Below, piece by piece: positions 6,974 through 16,296 of a stretch of DNA of 64,000 nucleotides. The position numbers and the translations under genes were made by a program. Numbering within the stretch: the first letter of the stretch is position 1; each line of letters begins with the position of its first letter. The notes below the pieces were generated by a model. It ran no database searches. It was given only the letters and a program-made list of their open reading frames with translations, and was not told the DNA's origin. The DNA comes from Tigheibacillus halophilus (GTDB lineage Bacteria > Bacillota > Bacilli > Bacillales > Amphibacillaceae): the NCBI RefSeq assembly GCF_042683165.1, contig NZ_JBHUIZ010000006.1, forward strand, positions 124,001 through 188,000. The letters run 5' to 3'.

Positions 6974-8332
6974 ATGAAGGTCGGATCGGAAATAAATGAA
7001 GTAGCTGCAAAGACGGCTTCCAAGCTTTGGAACGCCATGCATCGTTATAACCCGGATGCACAGACAATGATGGCAGTCTCAGGAAAGGGCTCCTGGTTTG
7101 TCGATGAAAATGGCAAGAAGTATCTGGATGGTGTTTCAGGTTTATGGTGTCTAAATCTTGGATATGGCCGTGAGGAAATTGCCGAAGCGGCGGCTGAGCA
7201 AATGAAACAGCTGTCTTACTTTCCCTTGACGATGAATCATCCTCCGGCAGTGAAACTAGCAGGGAAAATCAGCGAACTGCTTGGCGGTGAATACCAGACA
7301 TTTTTCTCGAATAGTGGATCTGAAGCAAATGAAACGGCTTTCAAGATTGTACGCCAGTATCACAATCAAACAGGAAACCCTGGCAAATTCAAGGTTATTT
7401 CCCGTTACCGGGCTTACCATGGTTCGACTCTTGGCGCTTTAAGCGCAACGGCACAAGCGAATAGACGTGTGAAATATGACCCCTCTGCTCCGGGCTTCCT
7501 GCATGTCTATCCACCTTATAGCTATCGTTCAATTTTTGGCGGGGATCCGGAAGAGTCAGATCTGAAAGCGGCGCAAATGGTGGAGGAAATGATTAATTGG
7601 GAAGGCGAGGAAACTGTTGCCGCCTTCATTATGGAGCCGTTCATCTCCGGGGGCGGTGTGATCGTCCCATCACCAAAATACATGCAGCGAATTGCTGAAA
7701 TATGTAAGAAACACAATGTGCTGCTTATTGTGGATGAAGTTGTTTCAGGATACGGCAGAACAGGAGAGATGTTTGGTTTCATGCATTCTCAAGGAGTGGA
7801 ACCAGATATCGTTACGATGGCCAAAGGACTTACAAGCGGGTATTTGCCACTTGGTGCGACTGCAGTGAAATCTGATATCTATGAAGTGTTCAAACACGAT
7901 GGCAAAGATAACCATTTGCGTCATGTTTCAACCTATGGCGGTCACCCTGCAGCATGTGCAGTTGCATTGAAAAATATCGAAATAATTGAGAGAGAAAATA
8001 TCGTTGCCAGAGTGCGCGAACTTGGCAAACTGAAGCTGGGTCAGCTTCATAACCTGTCAGATCACAAAAATGTCGGTGAAGTAAGGCAGGCAGGGTTCTT
8101 GTTAGGTATTGAAATGGTTGCCGACAAAGCCACAAAACAGCCGCTTGATGAAGCGACTGTGAGTGCTATTGTAGGCAAGTGCAAAGAAAAAGGCCTCATC
8201 ATCGGTAAAAATGGTGATACTGTACCTGGCTTCAATAATGTGCTGATTCTTGCTCCGCCTCTATCCAGTACGGAAGAAGATCTGGATTTTATGGTAGATA
8301 CGGTGGAGTCAGTCATTCGCAGTATCGAGTAA
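6974..8332 (+). CDS. tpa: Taurine:pyruvate aminotransferase
   Basis: This is a class III PLP-dependent aminotransferase of 452 residues. It should transfer the amino group of taurine to pyruvate, giving sulfoacetaldehyde and alanine. Motifs include FFSNSGSEANETAFK, the cofactor-binding IVDEVVSGYGRTG and the catalytic lysine in TMAKGLTSGYLPLGA. The ATG at 6974 has GGGAGG seven bases upstream; an ATG at 6968 is too close to that site. Placement between ald and xsc supports taurine rather than another omega-amino substrate such as beta-alanine. By sequence alone an omega-aminotransferase of other specificity cannot be excluded. Confidence 0.9.
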   Translation: MKVGSEINEVAAKTASKLWNAMHRYNPDAQTMMAVSGKGSWFVDENGKKYLDGVSGLWCLNLGYGREEIAEAAAEQMKQLSYFPLTMNHPPAVKLAGKISELLGGEYQTFFSNSGSEANETAFKIVRQYHNQTGNPGKFKVISRYRAYHGSTLGALSATAQANRRVKYDPSAPGFLHVYPPYSYRSIFGGDPEESDLKAAQMVEEMINWEGEETVAAFIMEPFISGGGVIVPSPKYMQRIAEICKKHNVLLIVDEVVSGYGRTGEMFGFMHSQGVEPDIVTMAKGLTSGYLPLGATAVKSDIYEVFKHDGKDNHLRHVSTYGGHPAACAVALKNIEIIERENIVARVRELGKLKLGQLHNLSDHKNVGEVRQAGFLLGIEMVADKATKQPLDEATVSAIVGKCKEKGLIIGKNGDTVPGFNNVLILAPPLSSTEEDLDFMVDTVESVIRSIE

Positions 8333-8369
8333 ACCTGCACTTCGGGGTTGGATAGGAAGGTGATTGCCT

Positions 8370-9308
8370 ATGAATCACGAAAGGTTGAAAACATTCATTG
8401 CTGTGGCAGAGAAAAAGAGTTTCTCAGAAGCTGCAAAAATTCTGTATATCACACAGCCAACCATTACAGCACAGATTAAAGCTCTGGAAGAAGAATTACA
8501 AACGAAGCTGTTTGAAAGAACTACAAAAAAAGTGGAAATGACTGAGTCTGCCAATGTATTGCTGCGTTACGCCAAAAAAATCGTCCATATGAGCGATCTG
8601 GCCAAAAAGAAAATTTTGGAGATGGAAAATACAATTCATGGAGATTTGCGGCTAGGCTGCAGTCTGACTATTGGTGAATATATTTTGCCGGAATTCCTGA
8701 AGACGTTCAAAGATGCGCATCCGGATGTCCATATGCAAGTGGAAATAGCCAATTCTGCCAACATCATTAATAACGTGAAAGATCAGCTGATTGATGTCGG
8801 TTTAATTGAAACACCGATTTCGGATAAACAAATCCTTGTCGAACAAATTTTAAAGGATGAGCTGGTATTGATTGCGGCTCCCGACTATTTTCCGAAACAT
8901 ATGACACACATCACTGCGGAGCAATTGCGTGAGCTGCCATTCATTATGCGTGAACAGGGGTCAGGAACAAGGGAAGTGGTGCATGATTATCTGGATAAAG
9001 CGGGTCTCTTGCTGGATGAGCTGAATATTGTGATGGAGATGGGCAGTACAGAAGCGATCAAAGCGACAGTACAATCAGGCTTAGGCGTTTCCTTTGTTTC
9101 CAGGAATGCTGTGAAGAAAGAGCAAAAACTAAAACTGCTGAAGATTTATCAAGTGAAGGGCATTCCATTCTTTCGATATTTTTATATCGCATTGCCGAAA
9201 AATCGTGTCATTAAATCAATTACCGAACATTTCATCAAGGAATTACACGACATCATCGAACAAAAGGTAGAAAGCAATCTGATTCACCTGCCGGCAGGGA
9301 ATGCCTGA
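8370..9308 (+). CDS. LysR-family regulator inside the taurine cluster
   Basis: The 312-residue protein has the LysR helix-turn-helix at the N-terminus (FSEAAKILYITQPTITAQIK) and the periplasmic-binding-like effector domain (GDLRLGCSLTIGEYILPEF). The subgroup resembles CysL/YwfK, which in B. subtilis activates sulfite reductase genes. The ATG at 8370 follows AGGAAGGTG by about eight bases. The gene lies between tpa and xsc, same strand, with 37 bp before it and 58 bp to xsc. It may sense sulfite, acetyl phosphate or another sulfonate metabolite; this is inferred. Confidence 0.88.
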   Translation: MNHERLKTFIAVAEKKSFSEAAKILYITQPTITAQIKALEEELQTKLFERTTKKVEMTESANVLLRYAKKIVHMSDLAKKKILEMENTIHGDLRLGCSLTIGEYILPEFLKTFKDAHPDVHMQVEIANSANIINNVKDQLIDVGLIETPISDKQILVEQILKDELVLIAAPDYFPKHMTHITAEQLRELPFIMREQGSGTREVVHDYLDKAGLLLDELNIVMEMGSTEAIKATVQSGLGVSFVSRNAVKKEQKLKLLKIYQVKGIPFFRYFYIALPKNRVIKSITEHFIKELHDIIEQKVESNLIHLPAGNA

Positions 9309-9366
9309 AATACAGAATGTAAGCGGAAAAATAATGGATGGTATGAAAACAAGGGAGGAATCGTTA

Positions 9367-11142
9367 ATGGTAAAACAACAGGAAGACGTGAAAAAACAAT
9401 TACAGCAAAAGGTGAAAATGACACCAAGTGAAGCAATCGTTGAGACTCTCGTTGCAGAAGGTGTCAAAGAAGTATATGGCATCGTCGGATCCGCATTCAT
9501 GGATATGCTGGATTTGTTCCCGACAGCCGGCATTCGTTTCTTGCCAGTCCGCCATGAGCAAAGTGCCGGACACATGGCAGATGCCTATACACGTGTCTCC
9601 GGGGTAGCAGGGGTCATTGTTGGTCAGAATGGTCCAGGAATCACTAATATGGTTACATCTGTGGCTGCTGCCAACCAGGCACACACGCCGATGGTTGTAA
9701 TCTCTCCATCTGCCGGGACACCTACAATTGGCTGGGATGGTTTCCAGGAAGCGAATCAAGTGTCCATCTTTGAAGACATTACAAAAGAAACAGTAAGGGT
9801 AACACACAAAAGCCGTGTGGCGGATTGTTTGCGGACAGCATTCCGGATCGCCTACGCTGAACGCGGACCTGTTTTATACGATATTCCACGTGACTTATTC
9901 TATGGAGAGTTGGAAGAACAGATTTTACAGCCGCATCAGTATCGTGCAGACAAACGCGGCAGCGGCGATCCGGTATCTATTGAAAAGGCAGTTGATTTAC
10001 TGAAAAATGCCAAGCATCCTGTTATCATTTCCGGACGTGGCGCAGTCGATTCTGATGGTGTCGAGACCGTTGTCAAGATCGCAGAGCACCTGACAGCCCC
10101 CGCTGCGGTATCTTACATGCATAATGACGCTTTCCCAGCAGACCATCCACTTGCCGTGGGACCAATTGGTTACATGGGATCCAAGGCTGCTATGCATACC
10201 TTGAAGAAAGCGGACGTGGTGCTTGCGATTGGAACAAGGCTCTCTGTTTTCGGGACCCTGCCTTGCTATGATATCGATTACTTCCCGAAAGATGCGGCTA
10301 TCATCCAAGTAGACATCAATCCAAGGCATATCGCAAGGACGCATCCTGTGGCAGTCGGCATCATCGGGGATGCGAAGGCGACAAGTGACGATATTCTGGC
10401 AAAATTACAGGCCGGCGACCCGTCTCCTGAGAAAAACGTAGCGAGATTGTCTACAGTGAGCAAGCTCAAAGAAGAATGGGAGCAGGAACTCGTCGATTTA
10501 GCAATGGTGGACGGAGATCCGATCAACCCGCGCCGTGCATTGCTGGAGCTTACAAAAGCACTGCCAGCCAATGCTATCGTTTCATCGGATATCGGCAATG
10601 TATCTTCGACAGCAAATGCTTACTTGAAGTTCACGCAAACAAGGAGACATATTGCAGCTCTGACTTTTGGAAATACTGGTTTTGCCTATCCTGCAGCACT
10701 TGGCGCGCAGCTCGCTGAACCGGATGCACCAGTTGTCGCCATTGTCGGCGACGGTGCGTGGGGGATGAGCCTGCACGAAGTGAGCACAGCGGTTGAGCAG
10801 AATATTCCTGTTGTCGCTTGTGTATTCAATAATAGGTCTTGGGCAGCTGAGAAAAAGAACCAGGTCGATTATTATGATGACCGTTATATCGGATCTAATA
10901 TAGAGGGCCCGAACTTTGCTGAGGTGGCTAAATCGATGGGAGCTGCCGGTTACACAATTGAAAAAGCGGAAGACGTAGCACCAATTGTCGAGAAGGCTTT
11001 GAAAGACCGGAAACCAACGGTACTCAATATCTATGTGGACGGCACGCAACTGGCTCCTCCATTCCGTAAAGATGCACTGCATATGCCGATCAGATTCCTG
11101 GAAAAATATAAGCATTTGGATTATAGCTCCTGGAAGAAATAA
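9367..11142 (+). CDS. xsc: Sulfoacetaldehyde acetyltransferase
   Basis: Xsc is a thiamine-diphosphate enzyme that turns sulfoacetaldehyde plus phosphate into acetyl phosphate and sulfite. The 591 residues show the three-domain fold of the family: the N-terminal pyrimidine-binding domain (GVKEVYGIVGSAFMDMLDLF, RHEQSAGHMADAY), a central domain, and the C-terminal diphosphate site VGDGAWGMSLHE with its NN motif in FNNRSW. The C-terminus LAPPFRKDALHMPIRFLEKY is typical of Xsc and separates it from acetolactate synthases. The start ATG at 9367 follows AAGGGAGG by eight bases. The sulfite product would need an exporter or oxidase, which is not seen next to it. Confidence 0.95.
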   Translation: MVKQQEDVKKQLQQKVKMTPSEAIVETLVAEGVKEVYGIVGSAFMDMLDLFPTAGIRFLPVRHEQSAGHMADAYTRVSGVAGVIVGQNGPGITNMVTSVAAANQAHTPMVVISPSAGTPTIGWDGFQEANQVSIFEDITKETVRVTHKSRVADCLRTAFRIAYAERGPVLYDIPRDLFYGELEEQILQPHQYRADKRGSGDPVSIEKAVDLLKNAKHPVIISGRGAVDSDGVETVVKIAEHLTAPAAVSYMHNDAFPADHPLAVGPIGYMGSKAAMHTLKKADVVLAIGTRLSVFGTLPCYDIDYFPKDAAIIQVDINPRHIARTHPVAVGIIGDAKATSDDILAKLQAGDPSPEKNVARLSTVSKLKEEWEQELVDLAMVDGDPINPRRALLELTKALPANAIVSSDIGNVSSTANAYLKFTQTRRHIAALTFGNTGFAYPAALGAQLAEPDAPVVAIVGDGAWGMSLHEVSTAVEQNIPVVACVFNNRSWAAEKKNQVDYYDDRYIGSNIEGPNFAEVAKSMGAAGYTIEKAEDVAPIVEKALKDRKPTVLNIYVDGTQLAPPFRKDALHMPIRFLEKYKHLDYSSWKK

Positions 11143-11162
11143 ATATAGTTTGCATATGGAAC

Positions 11163-11189
11163 AGCCCGGTGCCTCACTAGCGCCGGGCT
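11163..11189 (+). terminator. Terminator after xsc
   Basis: AGCCCGGTGC (11163-11172) pairs with GCGCCGGGCT (11180-11189) with one mismatch, followed by GGTTTCT. This GC-rich hairpin lies 20 bp past the xsc stop. Its U-tract is short, so termination may be partial. Confidence 0.65.
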
Positions 11190-11351
11190 GGTTTCTCTGT
11201 GAAGAAAAAGCTGTATAAAGGCAGAAGTGCTACATAAAAGGATCGCAGTTATCACATGGGCCTTTGGAAGTTAGAACTGAAGACAAAGATTAGTAATTCG
11301 CACACAAAATTGACTTCTAAGACACCATATAAGATTAAGGCAGCCTGCGAG

Positions 11352-12260
11352 CTATATTTTCCCGCGAAATAAGGACCATTTTCGCTTATCCCGCAACAGT
11401 TCCAGAAAAACCTGGAGCGCCTTTGTCTGGAAAGGGGAGGCGGTAATGATGTAAAATTGCCTGCTGAATGGCATGCCTGCCGTCTCTATAATCTTTAGCT
11501 CCCCATGATGAAGCTCTTTTTGCACTGCCCATTTCGACAACAGACTGATGCCTAGCCCTGCTCCGACAGCTTCCTTAATCGCCTGTGTGCTCCCGAAGCT
11601 GATAATGTTAGCTGGCGTGATATGACCTCGCTGCAGAACCATTTCACTGGCTTCCCTTGTGCCGGAACCTGCTTCACGCAAAATCCATGTCTGAGCTGCT
11701 AAATCAGCAGCAGTGATTTCTTCATTTCCCACCGCGATTGGGTGGTTTGGTGAAGCAACTAATACCATTGAATCTTCCGCAAAGGCATCTGTCTCCAACT
11801 GTTTTTCTTCTTTGAAATGGCCTTCGACGATACCGATGTCAAGCTGTCTTGCCATCATGAGAGCGGCGATTTTCGCGGTATTGTCAATGGTGACAGCAGG
11901 GATGATTTCGGGGTACAGTTGGTGCAGTTGTGCAATCACATGTGGCAGGATATATTCGCCAAACGTATAGCTGGCCCCGATGTACAGAGTGCCGCTGGCT
12001 TTGTTTGTTAAGTCATCTACAAGACTCTCCATTTTTGCATACAGACCGACGATTTCTTTCGCGTGATGATAAACGATTTCGCCCGCTTTGTTCAGGCGAA
12101 CATACTTGTTTGTACGCTCCAGCAGCCGTGCACCAAAACGGTCCTCAAATGTCCGGATATACTGACTCACCGCTGGTTGTGTCATGTGCAGTTCTTCCGC
12201 AGCTCTGGAAAAGTTCTTTTTTTCTGCGACAGTGACAAAAACTTGCAAATGCTGATCCAT
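11352..12260 (-). CDS. LysR-family regulator, CysL-like
   Basis: The 302-residue protein has the LysR helix-turn-helix (FSRAAEELHMTQPAVSQYIR) and an effector domain that includes GEYILPHVIAQLHQLYPEI. Length and sequence are close to B. subtilis CysL (YwfK), an activator of sulfite reductase. It faces xsc tail-to-tail and its 3' end is about 210 bp past xsc. It shares subgroup features with the LysR between tpa and xsc. A role in sulfite or sulfur metabolism downstream of Xsc is plausible but inferred. Confidence 0.88.
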   Translation of the reverse strand: MDQHLQVFVTVAEKKNFSRAAEELHMTQPAVSQYIRTFEDRFGARLLERTNKYVRLNKAGEIVYHHAKEIVGLYAKMESLVDDLTNKASGTLYIGASYTFGEYILPHVIAQLHQLYPEIIPAVTIDNTAKIAALMMARQLDIGIVEGHFKEEKQLETDAFAEDSMVLVASPNHPIAVGNEEITAADLAAQTWILREAGSGTREASEMVLQRGHITPANIISFGSTQAIKEAVGAGLGISLLSKWAVQKELHHGELKIIETAGMPFSRQFYIITASPFQTKALQVFLELLRDKRKWSLFRGKI

Positions 12261-12361
12261 ATTGCGGCCTCCCCATTAAACGATATTTCATAATATCATG
12301 ATAACAGTTTACTTATTATAAAGACAGATGGTATTTTATAAGCTTATTAAACTAATGCACA

Positions 12362-12399
12362 AGAAACCCGACCATCCATGAACGGATAATCGGGTTTAC
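12362..12399 (-). terminator. Terminator of the APC permease gene
   Basis: AAACCCGA and TCGGGTTT flank a partly paired inner region (CCATCC/GGATAA), and the hairpin lies about 20 bp past the permease stop on the minus strand. The following bases (CTTGTG) are only weakly U-rich. Confidence 0.55.
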
Positions 12400-12418
12400 T
12401 AATGAATGTATGCTTATG

Positions 12419-13954
12419 CTAATCTTCACTGACGGCTTTATCAGACAGTGCGGCTGTTATTGCCGCTGCTGGCATATCTTTTCCTTCATCTGTATTGTCT
12501 TTGCTATCAGCAAAGTCTCCCAAAATATAATGATCCAGATCTTCTTTTGGTATAGCACGGTAGTTTTTCAGCTTTGCGAGGAAAAAGATAGCACCAAGTA
12601 CAACCCAGACGGCCAGTGCAATGAGCGAAGGTGTCGCTAAAAATCCAGGCGATCCCGGCACAACAAGCAAAAGAAAGAATCCTGCACTACAAATGACTCC
12701 TAGTAAGGACATAAATTTTCGGAACGGAGCTACGACTGATTTTGACTTCCCGACTGCGGCCTGAGGTGAACTATCAGACCATTTGAATAGACGGTATGCG
12801 ACAAAACAGGAATAGAAATAAGCAATTGTAACACCGATGGACGCCATGTCAACCACCCACATTAGTGCTTGGCGACCGAAAAATGGAGCAACCAATGTCA
12901 TTCCAAGCGTAAATAAAATGCCGATATGCGGTGTTTTGTATTTTGGGTGCAATCTTGAAAAAGGTTCTGGCAAGATTCTGGCGCGGCCCATAGCGAGAAG
13001 CAGGCGGCTTGTAGATAAATAGAACCCGTTCAATCCGGTGAATATGCCCATTAGTAAAGCAAAAGAAAGCAGGAGCACACCGACTGTTCCATAAGTATTT
13101 TCGACGATGGTGCCTGTTCCCCAAACATTTTGTTCGGCAACGGCACTTGACCAGGACTGGCCGACACCGGTAGCAATAATAGTTAATCCGTAAGTCAAAC
13201 CAGCACAAAGCAGTGCAATGACAATAATTTTAAATGACTTTTTGGGTGAAAAATCAAATTCCTCTGCAGCCTGAGGAATATTATCAAAGCCTACAAAGGC
13301 CCATGGCGCAATTGCCACAATGGCAATAATGGAAGAAAAAGCGCCTATTCCCGGTTTGAAAACAGGTGTCAGATTTGAAAAAGAACTGGAAGGATGGACT
13401 ATCATTGCAATTGTTAATATCACAACACCTACGATCAGACAAACGCAAAATACAAACTGCGCAAGCCCTGAAAGCCCGGCTCCGCGCGTGTTCAGAAAAG
13501 CAAATACAATCAAGGAAAGACAGGCCACAACAATTTCACCTGCGTATACGTGCCAGCCGGCGATATCATACATGTACCCTTGTTCAATCACTTGCGGCAA
13601 AACAAATTTACCAAGCAATGCGATGGCTGAGGCATTCAAAGCGACAATCGATGCATAGCCAAGTGTCAAAAACCAGCCGCAAAAAAAAGCATGATAGCGG
13701 CCAAGACCATAGTAAGCATAGGCGAATTCCCCGCCAGATACCGGAAGCTTCTCTACTAGAAAACCGTAGCTCACGCCAATGATGATCATTAGTACTGCCC
13801 CGATCATAAAACCGATGATGACCCCCAATGGCCCGGCCATGCCCATCCAGTCCACAGGCAGAACAAAAGCTCCCCAGCCGATTGCGGATCCAAAGGCGAT
13901 GGCCCATACCCAATGCGGCTTCAGTGTTTTTTGCAACTGTTCTCGTTCCTTCAT
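12419..13954 (-). CDS. APC-superfamily amino acid permease
   Basis: The 511-residue membrane protein has about 12 hydrophobic segments. It carries the APC transporter start (WVWAIAFGSAIGWGAFVLP in the first membrane segment) and the segment WAFVGFDNIPQAAEEF, typical of amino acid/polyamine/organocation carriers. The C-terminal tail is acidic and cytoplasmic. It is placed beyond the second LysR in the taurine region, so it might import taurine or another amino acid; no TauABC-type ABC importer is seen in this window. Substrate is not evident from the sequence. A possible RBS is poor because the start is followed closely upstream by a G-rich stretch AAAGGGGACTG. Confidence 0.85.
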   Translation of the reverse strand: MKEREQLQKTLKPHWVWAIAFGSAIGWGAFVLPVDWMGMAGPLGVIIGFMIGAVLMIIIGVSYGFLVEKLPVSGGEFAYAYYGLGRYHAFFCGWFLTLGYASIVALNASAIALLGKFVLPQVIEQGYMYDIAGWHVYAGEIVVACLSLIVFAFLNTRGAGLSGLAQFVFCVCLIVGVVILTIAMIVHPSSSFSNLTPVFKPGIGAFSSIIAIVAIAPWAFVGFDNIPQAAEEFDFSPKKSFKIIVIALLCAGLTYGLTIIATGVGQSWSSAVAEQNVWGTGTIVENTYGTVGVLLLSFALLMGIFTGLNGFYLSTSRLLLAMGRARILPEPFSRLHPKYKTPHIGILFTLGMTLVAPFFGRQALMWVVDMASIGVTIAYFYSCFVAYRLFKWSDSSPQAAVGKSKSVVAPFRKFMSLLGVICSAGFFLLLVVPGSPGFLATPSLIALAVWVVLGAIFFLAKLKNYRAIPKEDLDHYILGDFADSKDNTDEGKDMPAAAITAALSDKAVSED

Positions 13955-14398
13955 ACATTATCAGTCCCCTTTTTGTAAGCGCTATCAAAACGTGAGAATA
14001 TTGCTTATAGTCATTTAATCAGTTTTCACCGATATAATCAATAGAATGAGCTATTGAAAAATACAATAAACATTATCGTTGATTCCCATAATGCTGCATG
14101 AACTTCACGATTTTTTTTGGTAATGAATTCCAGTAAGTATGAAGCTCCAAGTAGAGCGGTGTTATTTTTCCAACAGACGGACAACTTTCAATCTTTTGTC
14201 TAGCGAAAATGTAATAGGAAAGATATAATGACAATGACGAATTTCTATGTTCTTTGAATTTTCAATAGGAAAATTAAATACAATTCATCAATTTCTCGGG
14301 TGTGATCTTATTGCCGGGCGGTAATGAGATTGCCTTTGGGACATGTGATATCAATTCAAGGAATAGCTGAAGCTGATTAAAAAATAGGAGGAAAAACG
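13955..14398. other. Divergent intergenic region with one hairpin
   Basis: This 444-bp AT-rich gap holds the divergent upstream regions of the permease and the aminopeptidase. The only structure seen is a hairpin, ATCTTATTGCC (14305-14315) with GGTAATGAGAT (14320-14330), in the aminopeptidase leader. It has no U-tract, so it is not an obvious terminator. No open frame or repeat is supported. Confidence 0.5.
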
Positions 14399-15637
14399 AT
14401 GACAGATGTCCAAATCAAAGAAAAGTACGCGGAATTAGCTTTGAAAACGGGTGTCAATTTACAGAAGGGGCAGGCATTGATGATCAATGCGCCGATAGAA
14501 GGCGCGGATTTTACCAGATTGGTTGCAAAAAAAGCTTGGCAGCTTGGTGCAAAAGATGTACATATCAATTGGGTGGATGACGAACTTACATTGCTGAAAT
14601 ATGAATATGCGCCAGAAGAAGTAATTGCTGATTATCCAGAATGGAAAGTAAAGCTGCATGATACGTTTGCAGAGGACGGCGGGGCAGTACTGAATATCCG
14701 TTCCACCAACCCTGATTTATTGAAAGACATTGATCCGACTCGTGTAGCCAAAGCAAATAAGGCAGCCGCACAAGCGCTGGTGAACTTTCGTAAATATACA
14801 ATGAACGATAAAATCACTTGGTCGATCATTTCGATTCCAACGGCAGATTGGGCTCAGAAAATTTTCCCGGATAAATCAAAGAAAGATGCAATGGAAAGTC
14901 TGTGGGAGGCGATCATCAAGATTGTCCGTGTCGACCAGGAAGATCCAATCAAAGCCTGGGACAAGCACAATGCAACACTGGAAAAAGCTCGTGAAGTGCT
15001 AAATAAGAAAAATTATCATAAATTGGTTTTCAAGGCCCCCGGAACCAATTTGGAAATGGAATTGCCAAAGGGACATATTTGGAAGGGCGGATCAGCGGTG
15101 TCTGAAAAAGGTATCACATTCAATCCGAATATGCCGACTGAAGAAGTATTTTCTATGCCGCATAAATACGGTGTCAATGGTACTGTTTCCAGTACAAAGC
15201 CTTTGAATTACGGAGGCAGCCTGATTGACAACTTCAGCCTGACCTTTAAAGACGGTCAAGTGGTCGATTTCAAAGCCGAACAAGGTGAGGAAGTGCTCAA
15301 GCACTTGCTGGATTCGGATGAGGGATCGAGAAGGCTTGGCGAGGTGGCGCTCGTGCCGCATGAATCTCCTGTATCACAATCAGGGCTAATTTTTTACAAC
15401 ACATTATTTGACGAAAATGCATCTTGTCACATCGCCCTTGGAAAAGCATATCCAACTAATTTGGAAGGCGGGTCCAAGATGAATGCCGAAGAACTGGATA
15501 AGCACGGTGTCAATGACAGCTTGAATCATGTCGATTTCATGATCGGGTCGGAAAAGCTGGATATTGAGGGTATAAAAGCAGATGGTACAACAGAGGCAGT
15601 GTTCCGTAATGGTACATGGGCTTTAGATGTGAAATGA
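14399..15637 (+). CDS. Aminopeptidase, M29 family (AmpS/PepS type)
   Basis: The 412-residue cytoplasmic metallopeptidase releases N-terminal amino acids from peptides. The central segment MPTEEVFSMPHKYGVNG holds conserved metal-binding glutamate and histidine of the M29 family, and HIALGKAYPTN plus NHVDFMIGS supply the other metal ligands near the C-terminus. The start ATG is preceded by AGGAGG. Length matches AmpS-like enzymes. It is a single-gene unit with a strong terminator after it. Confidence 0.93.
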   Translation: MTDVQIKEKYAELALKTGVNLQKGQALMINAPIEGADFTRLVAKKAWQLGAKDVHINWVDDELTLLKYEYAPEEVIADYPEWKVKLHDTFAEDGGAVLNIRSTNPDLLKDIDPTRVAKANKAAAQALVNFRKYTMNDKITWSIISIPTADWAQKIFPDKSKKDAMESLWEAIIKIVRVDQEDPIKAWDKHNATLEKAREVLNKKNYHKLVFKAPGTNLEMELPKGHIWKGGSAVSEKGITFNPNMPTEEVFSMPHKYGVNGTVSSTKPLNYGGSLIDNFSLTFKDGQVVDFKAEQGEEVLKHLLDSDEGSRRLGEVALVPHESPVSQSGLIFYNTLFDENASCHIALGKAYPTNLEGGSKMNAEELDKHGVNDSLNHVDFMIGSEKLDIEGIKADGTTEAVFRNGTWALDVK

Positions 15638-15650
15638 TATCATGGTTCAG

Positions 15651-15681
15651 CATACCCCTTTGGTATATTCAAAGGGGTATG
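15651..15681 (+). terminator. Terminator of the M29 aminopeptidase gene
   Basis: CATACCCCTTTG (15651-15662) and CAAAGGGGTATG (15670-15681) form a perfect 12-bp stem with a seven-base loop, followed by TTTGT. It may also serve the convergent small gene on the minus strand. Confidence 0.8.
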
Positions 15682-15700
15682 TTTGTATGCAGGCTGCACA

Positions 15701-15946
15701 CTATTCCATTACGCTCAGTTCTTTTTCCTTGATAAAGATGACATCCTTCTTCTTTTCATCAAAAAAATATATCCTCATTGTTTGCTCGATATTGTCTGTA
15801 TCGCTTGTTAGCACCCCAAAATAACCATTGCCCAACGGAATCATATTGGCGTGATAAAGATTTAAATCGTCAATACTTGACTCATGGTCGACAGTGACAG
15901 TGTCGCTTCCTCCTGTGAATAACATAAGAATAGCGATGATAACCAA
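15701..15946 (-). CDS. Small membrane-anchored protein of unknown function, unusual start
   Basis: The 81-residue frame read from the TTG at 15946 begins with a hydrophobic segment (MVIIAILMLF), then a soluble part ending KEKELSVME. It looks like a short exported or membrane-anchored protein; no lipobox cysteine is present. The start is odd: the ribosome site AAGGAG lies 13 bases before the TTG but seven bases before an in-frame ATT. An ATG slightly upstream is one base out of frame, so a one-base insertion may have broken the original start. No family recognised. Confidence 0.45.
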   Translation of the reverse strand: MVIIAILMLFTGGSDTVTVDHESSIDDLNLYHANMIPLGNGYFGVLTSDTDNIEQTMRIYFFDEKKKDVIFIKEKELSVME

Positions 15947-16216
15947 AGTAATGCGAATTCTCCTTCATTCCTGTGCAGTTTCGTTTAACATGCAGTACCC
16001 CGCTTCTATTCTCCATGGTAAATAACTGGAAAACTTTTACCTGTATTGTAACGCATTTTTGATCATTTTGTTTGATTATTTCGTATTTGTATTTCTGTTT
16101 TGCATGAATGAGCATTTATCAGGATCACAAAGGGGTGGAGAACGACTGAGAGTAACGTACATGATTCTATAAATGTTTTACGGAATATGTATTAAATTTA
16201 ATAAATGTATAGACAT

Positions 16217-16270
16217 ATATATCATAAAATGATATAGTGATGTTAATTCACATATCACTTTATGATATAT
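16217..16270. promoter_or_regulatory. Inverted-repeat operator before the PadR gene
   Basis: The arms ATATATCATAAA at 16217 and TTTATGATATAT ending at 16270 are parts of an almost perfect 22-bp inverted repeat around a TTAATT-containing centre. Each arm is itself nearly palindromic (ATATCAT-AAA-ATGATAT on the left). PadR regulators bind such AT-rich dyads and control their own operons, so this is the likely autoregulatory site. Confidence 0.65.
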
Positions 16271-16296
16271 CTTAAAGTAATATAGGGGGTGACTGA

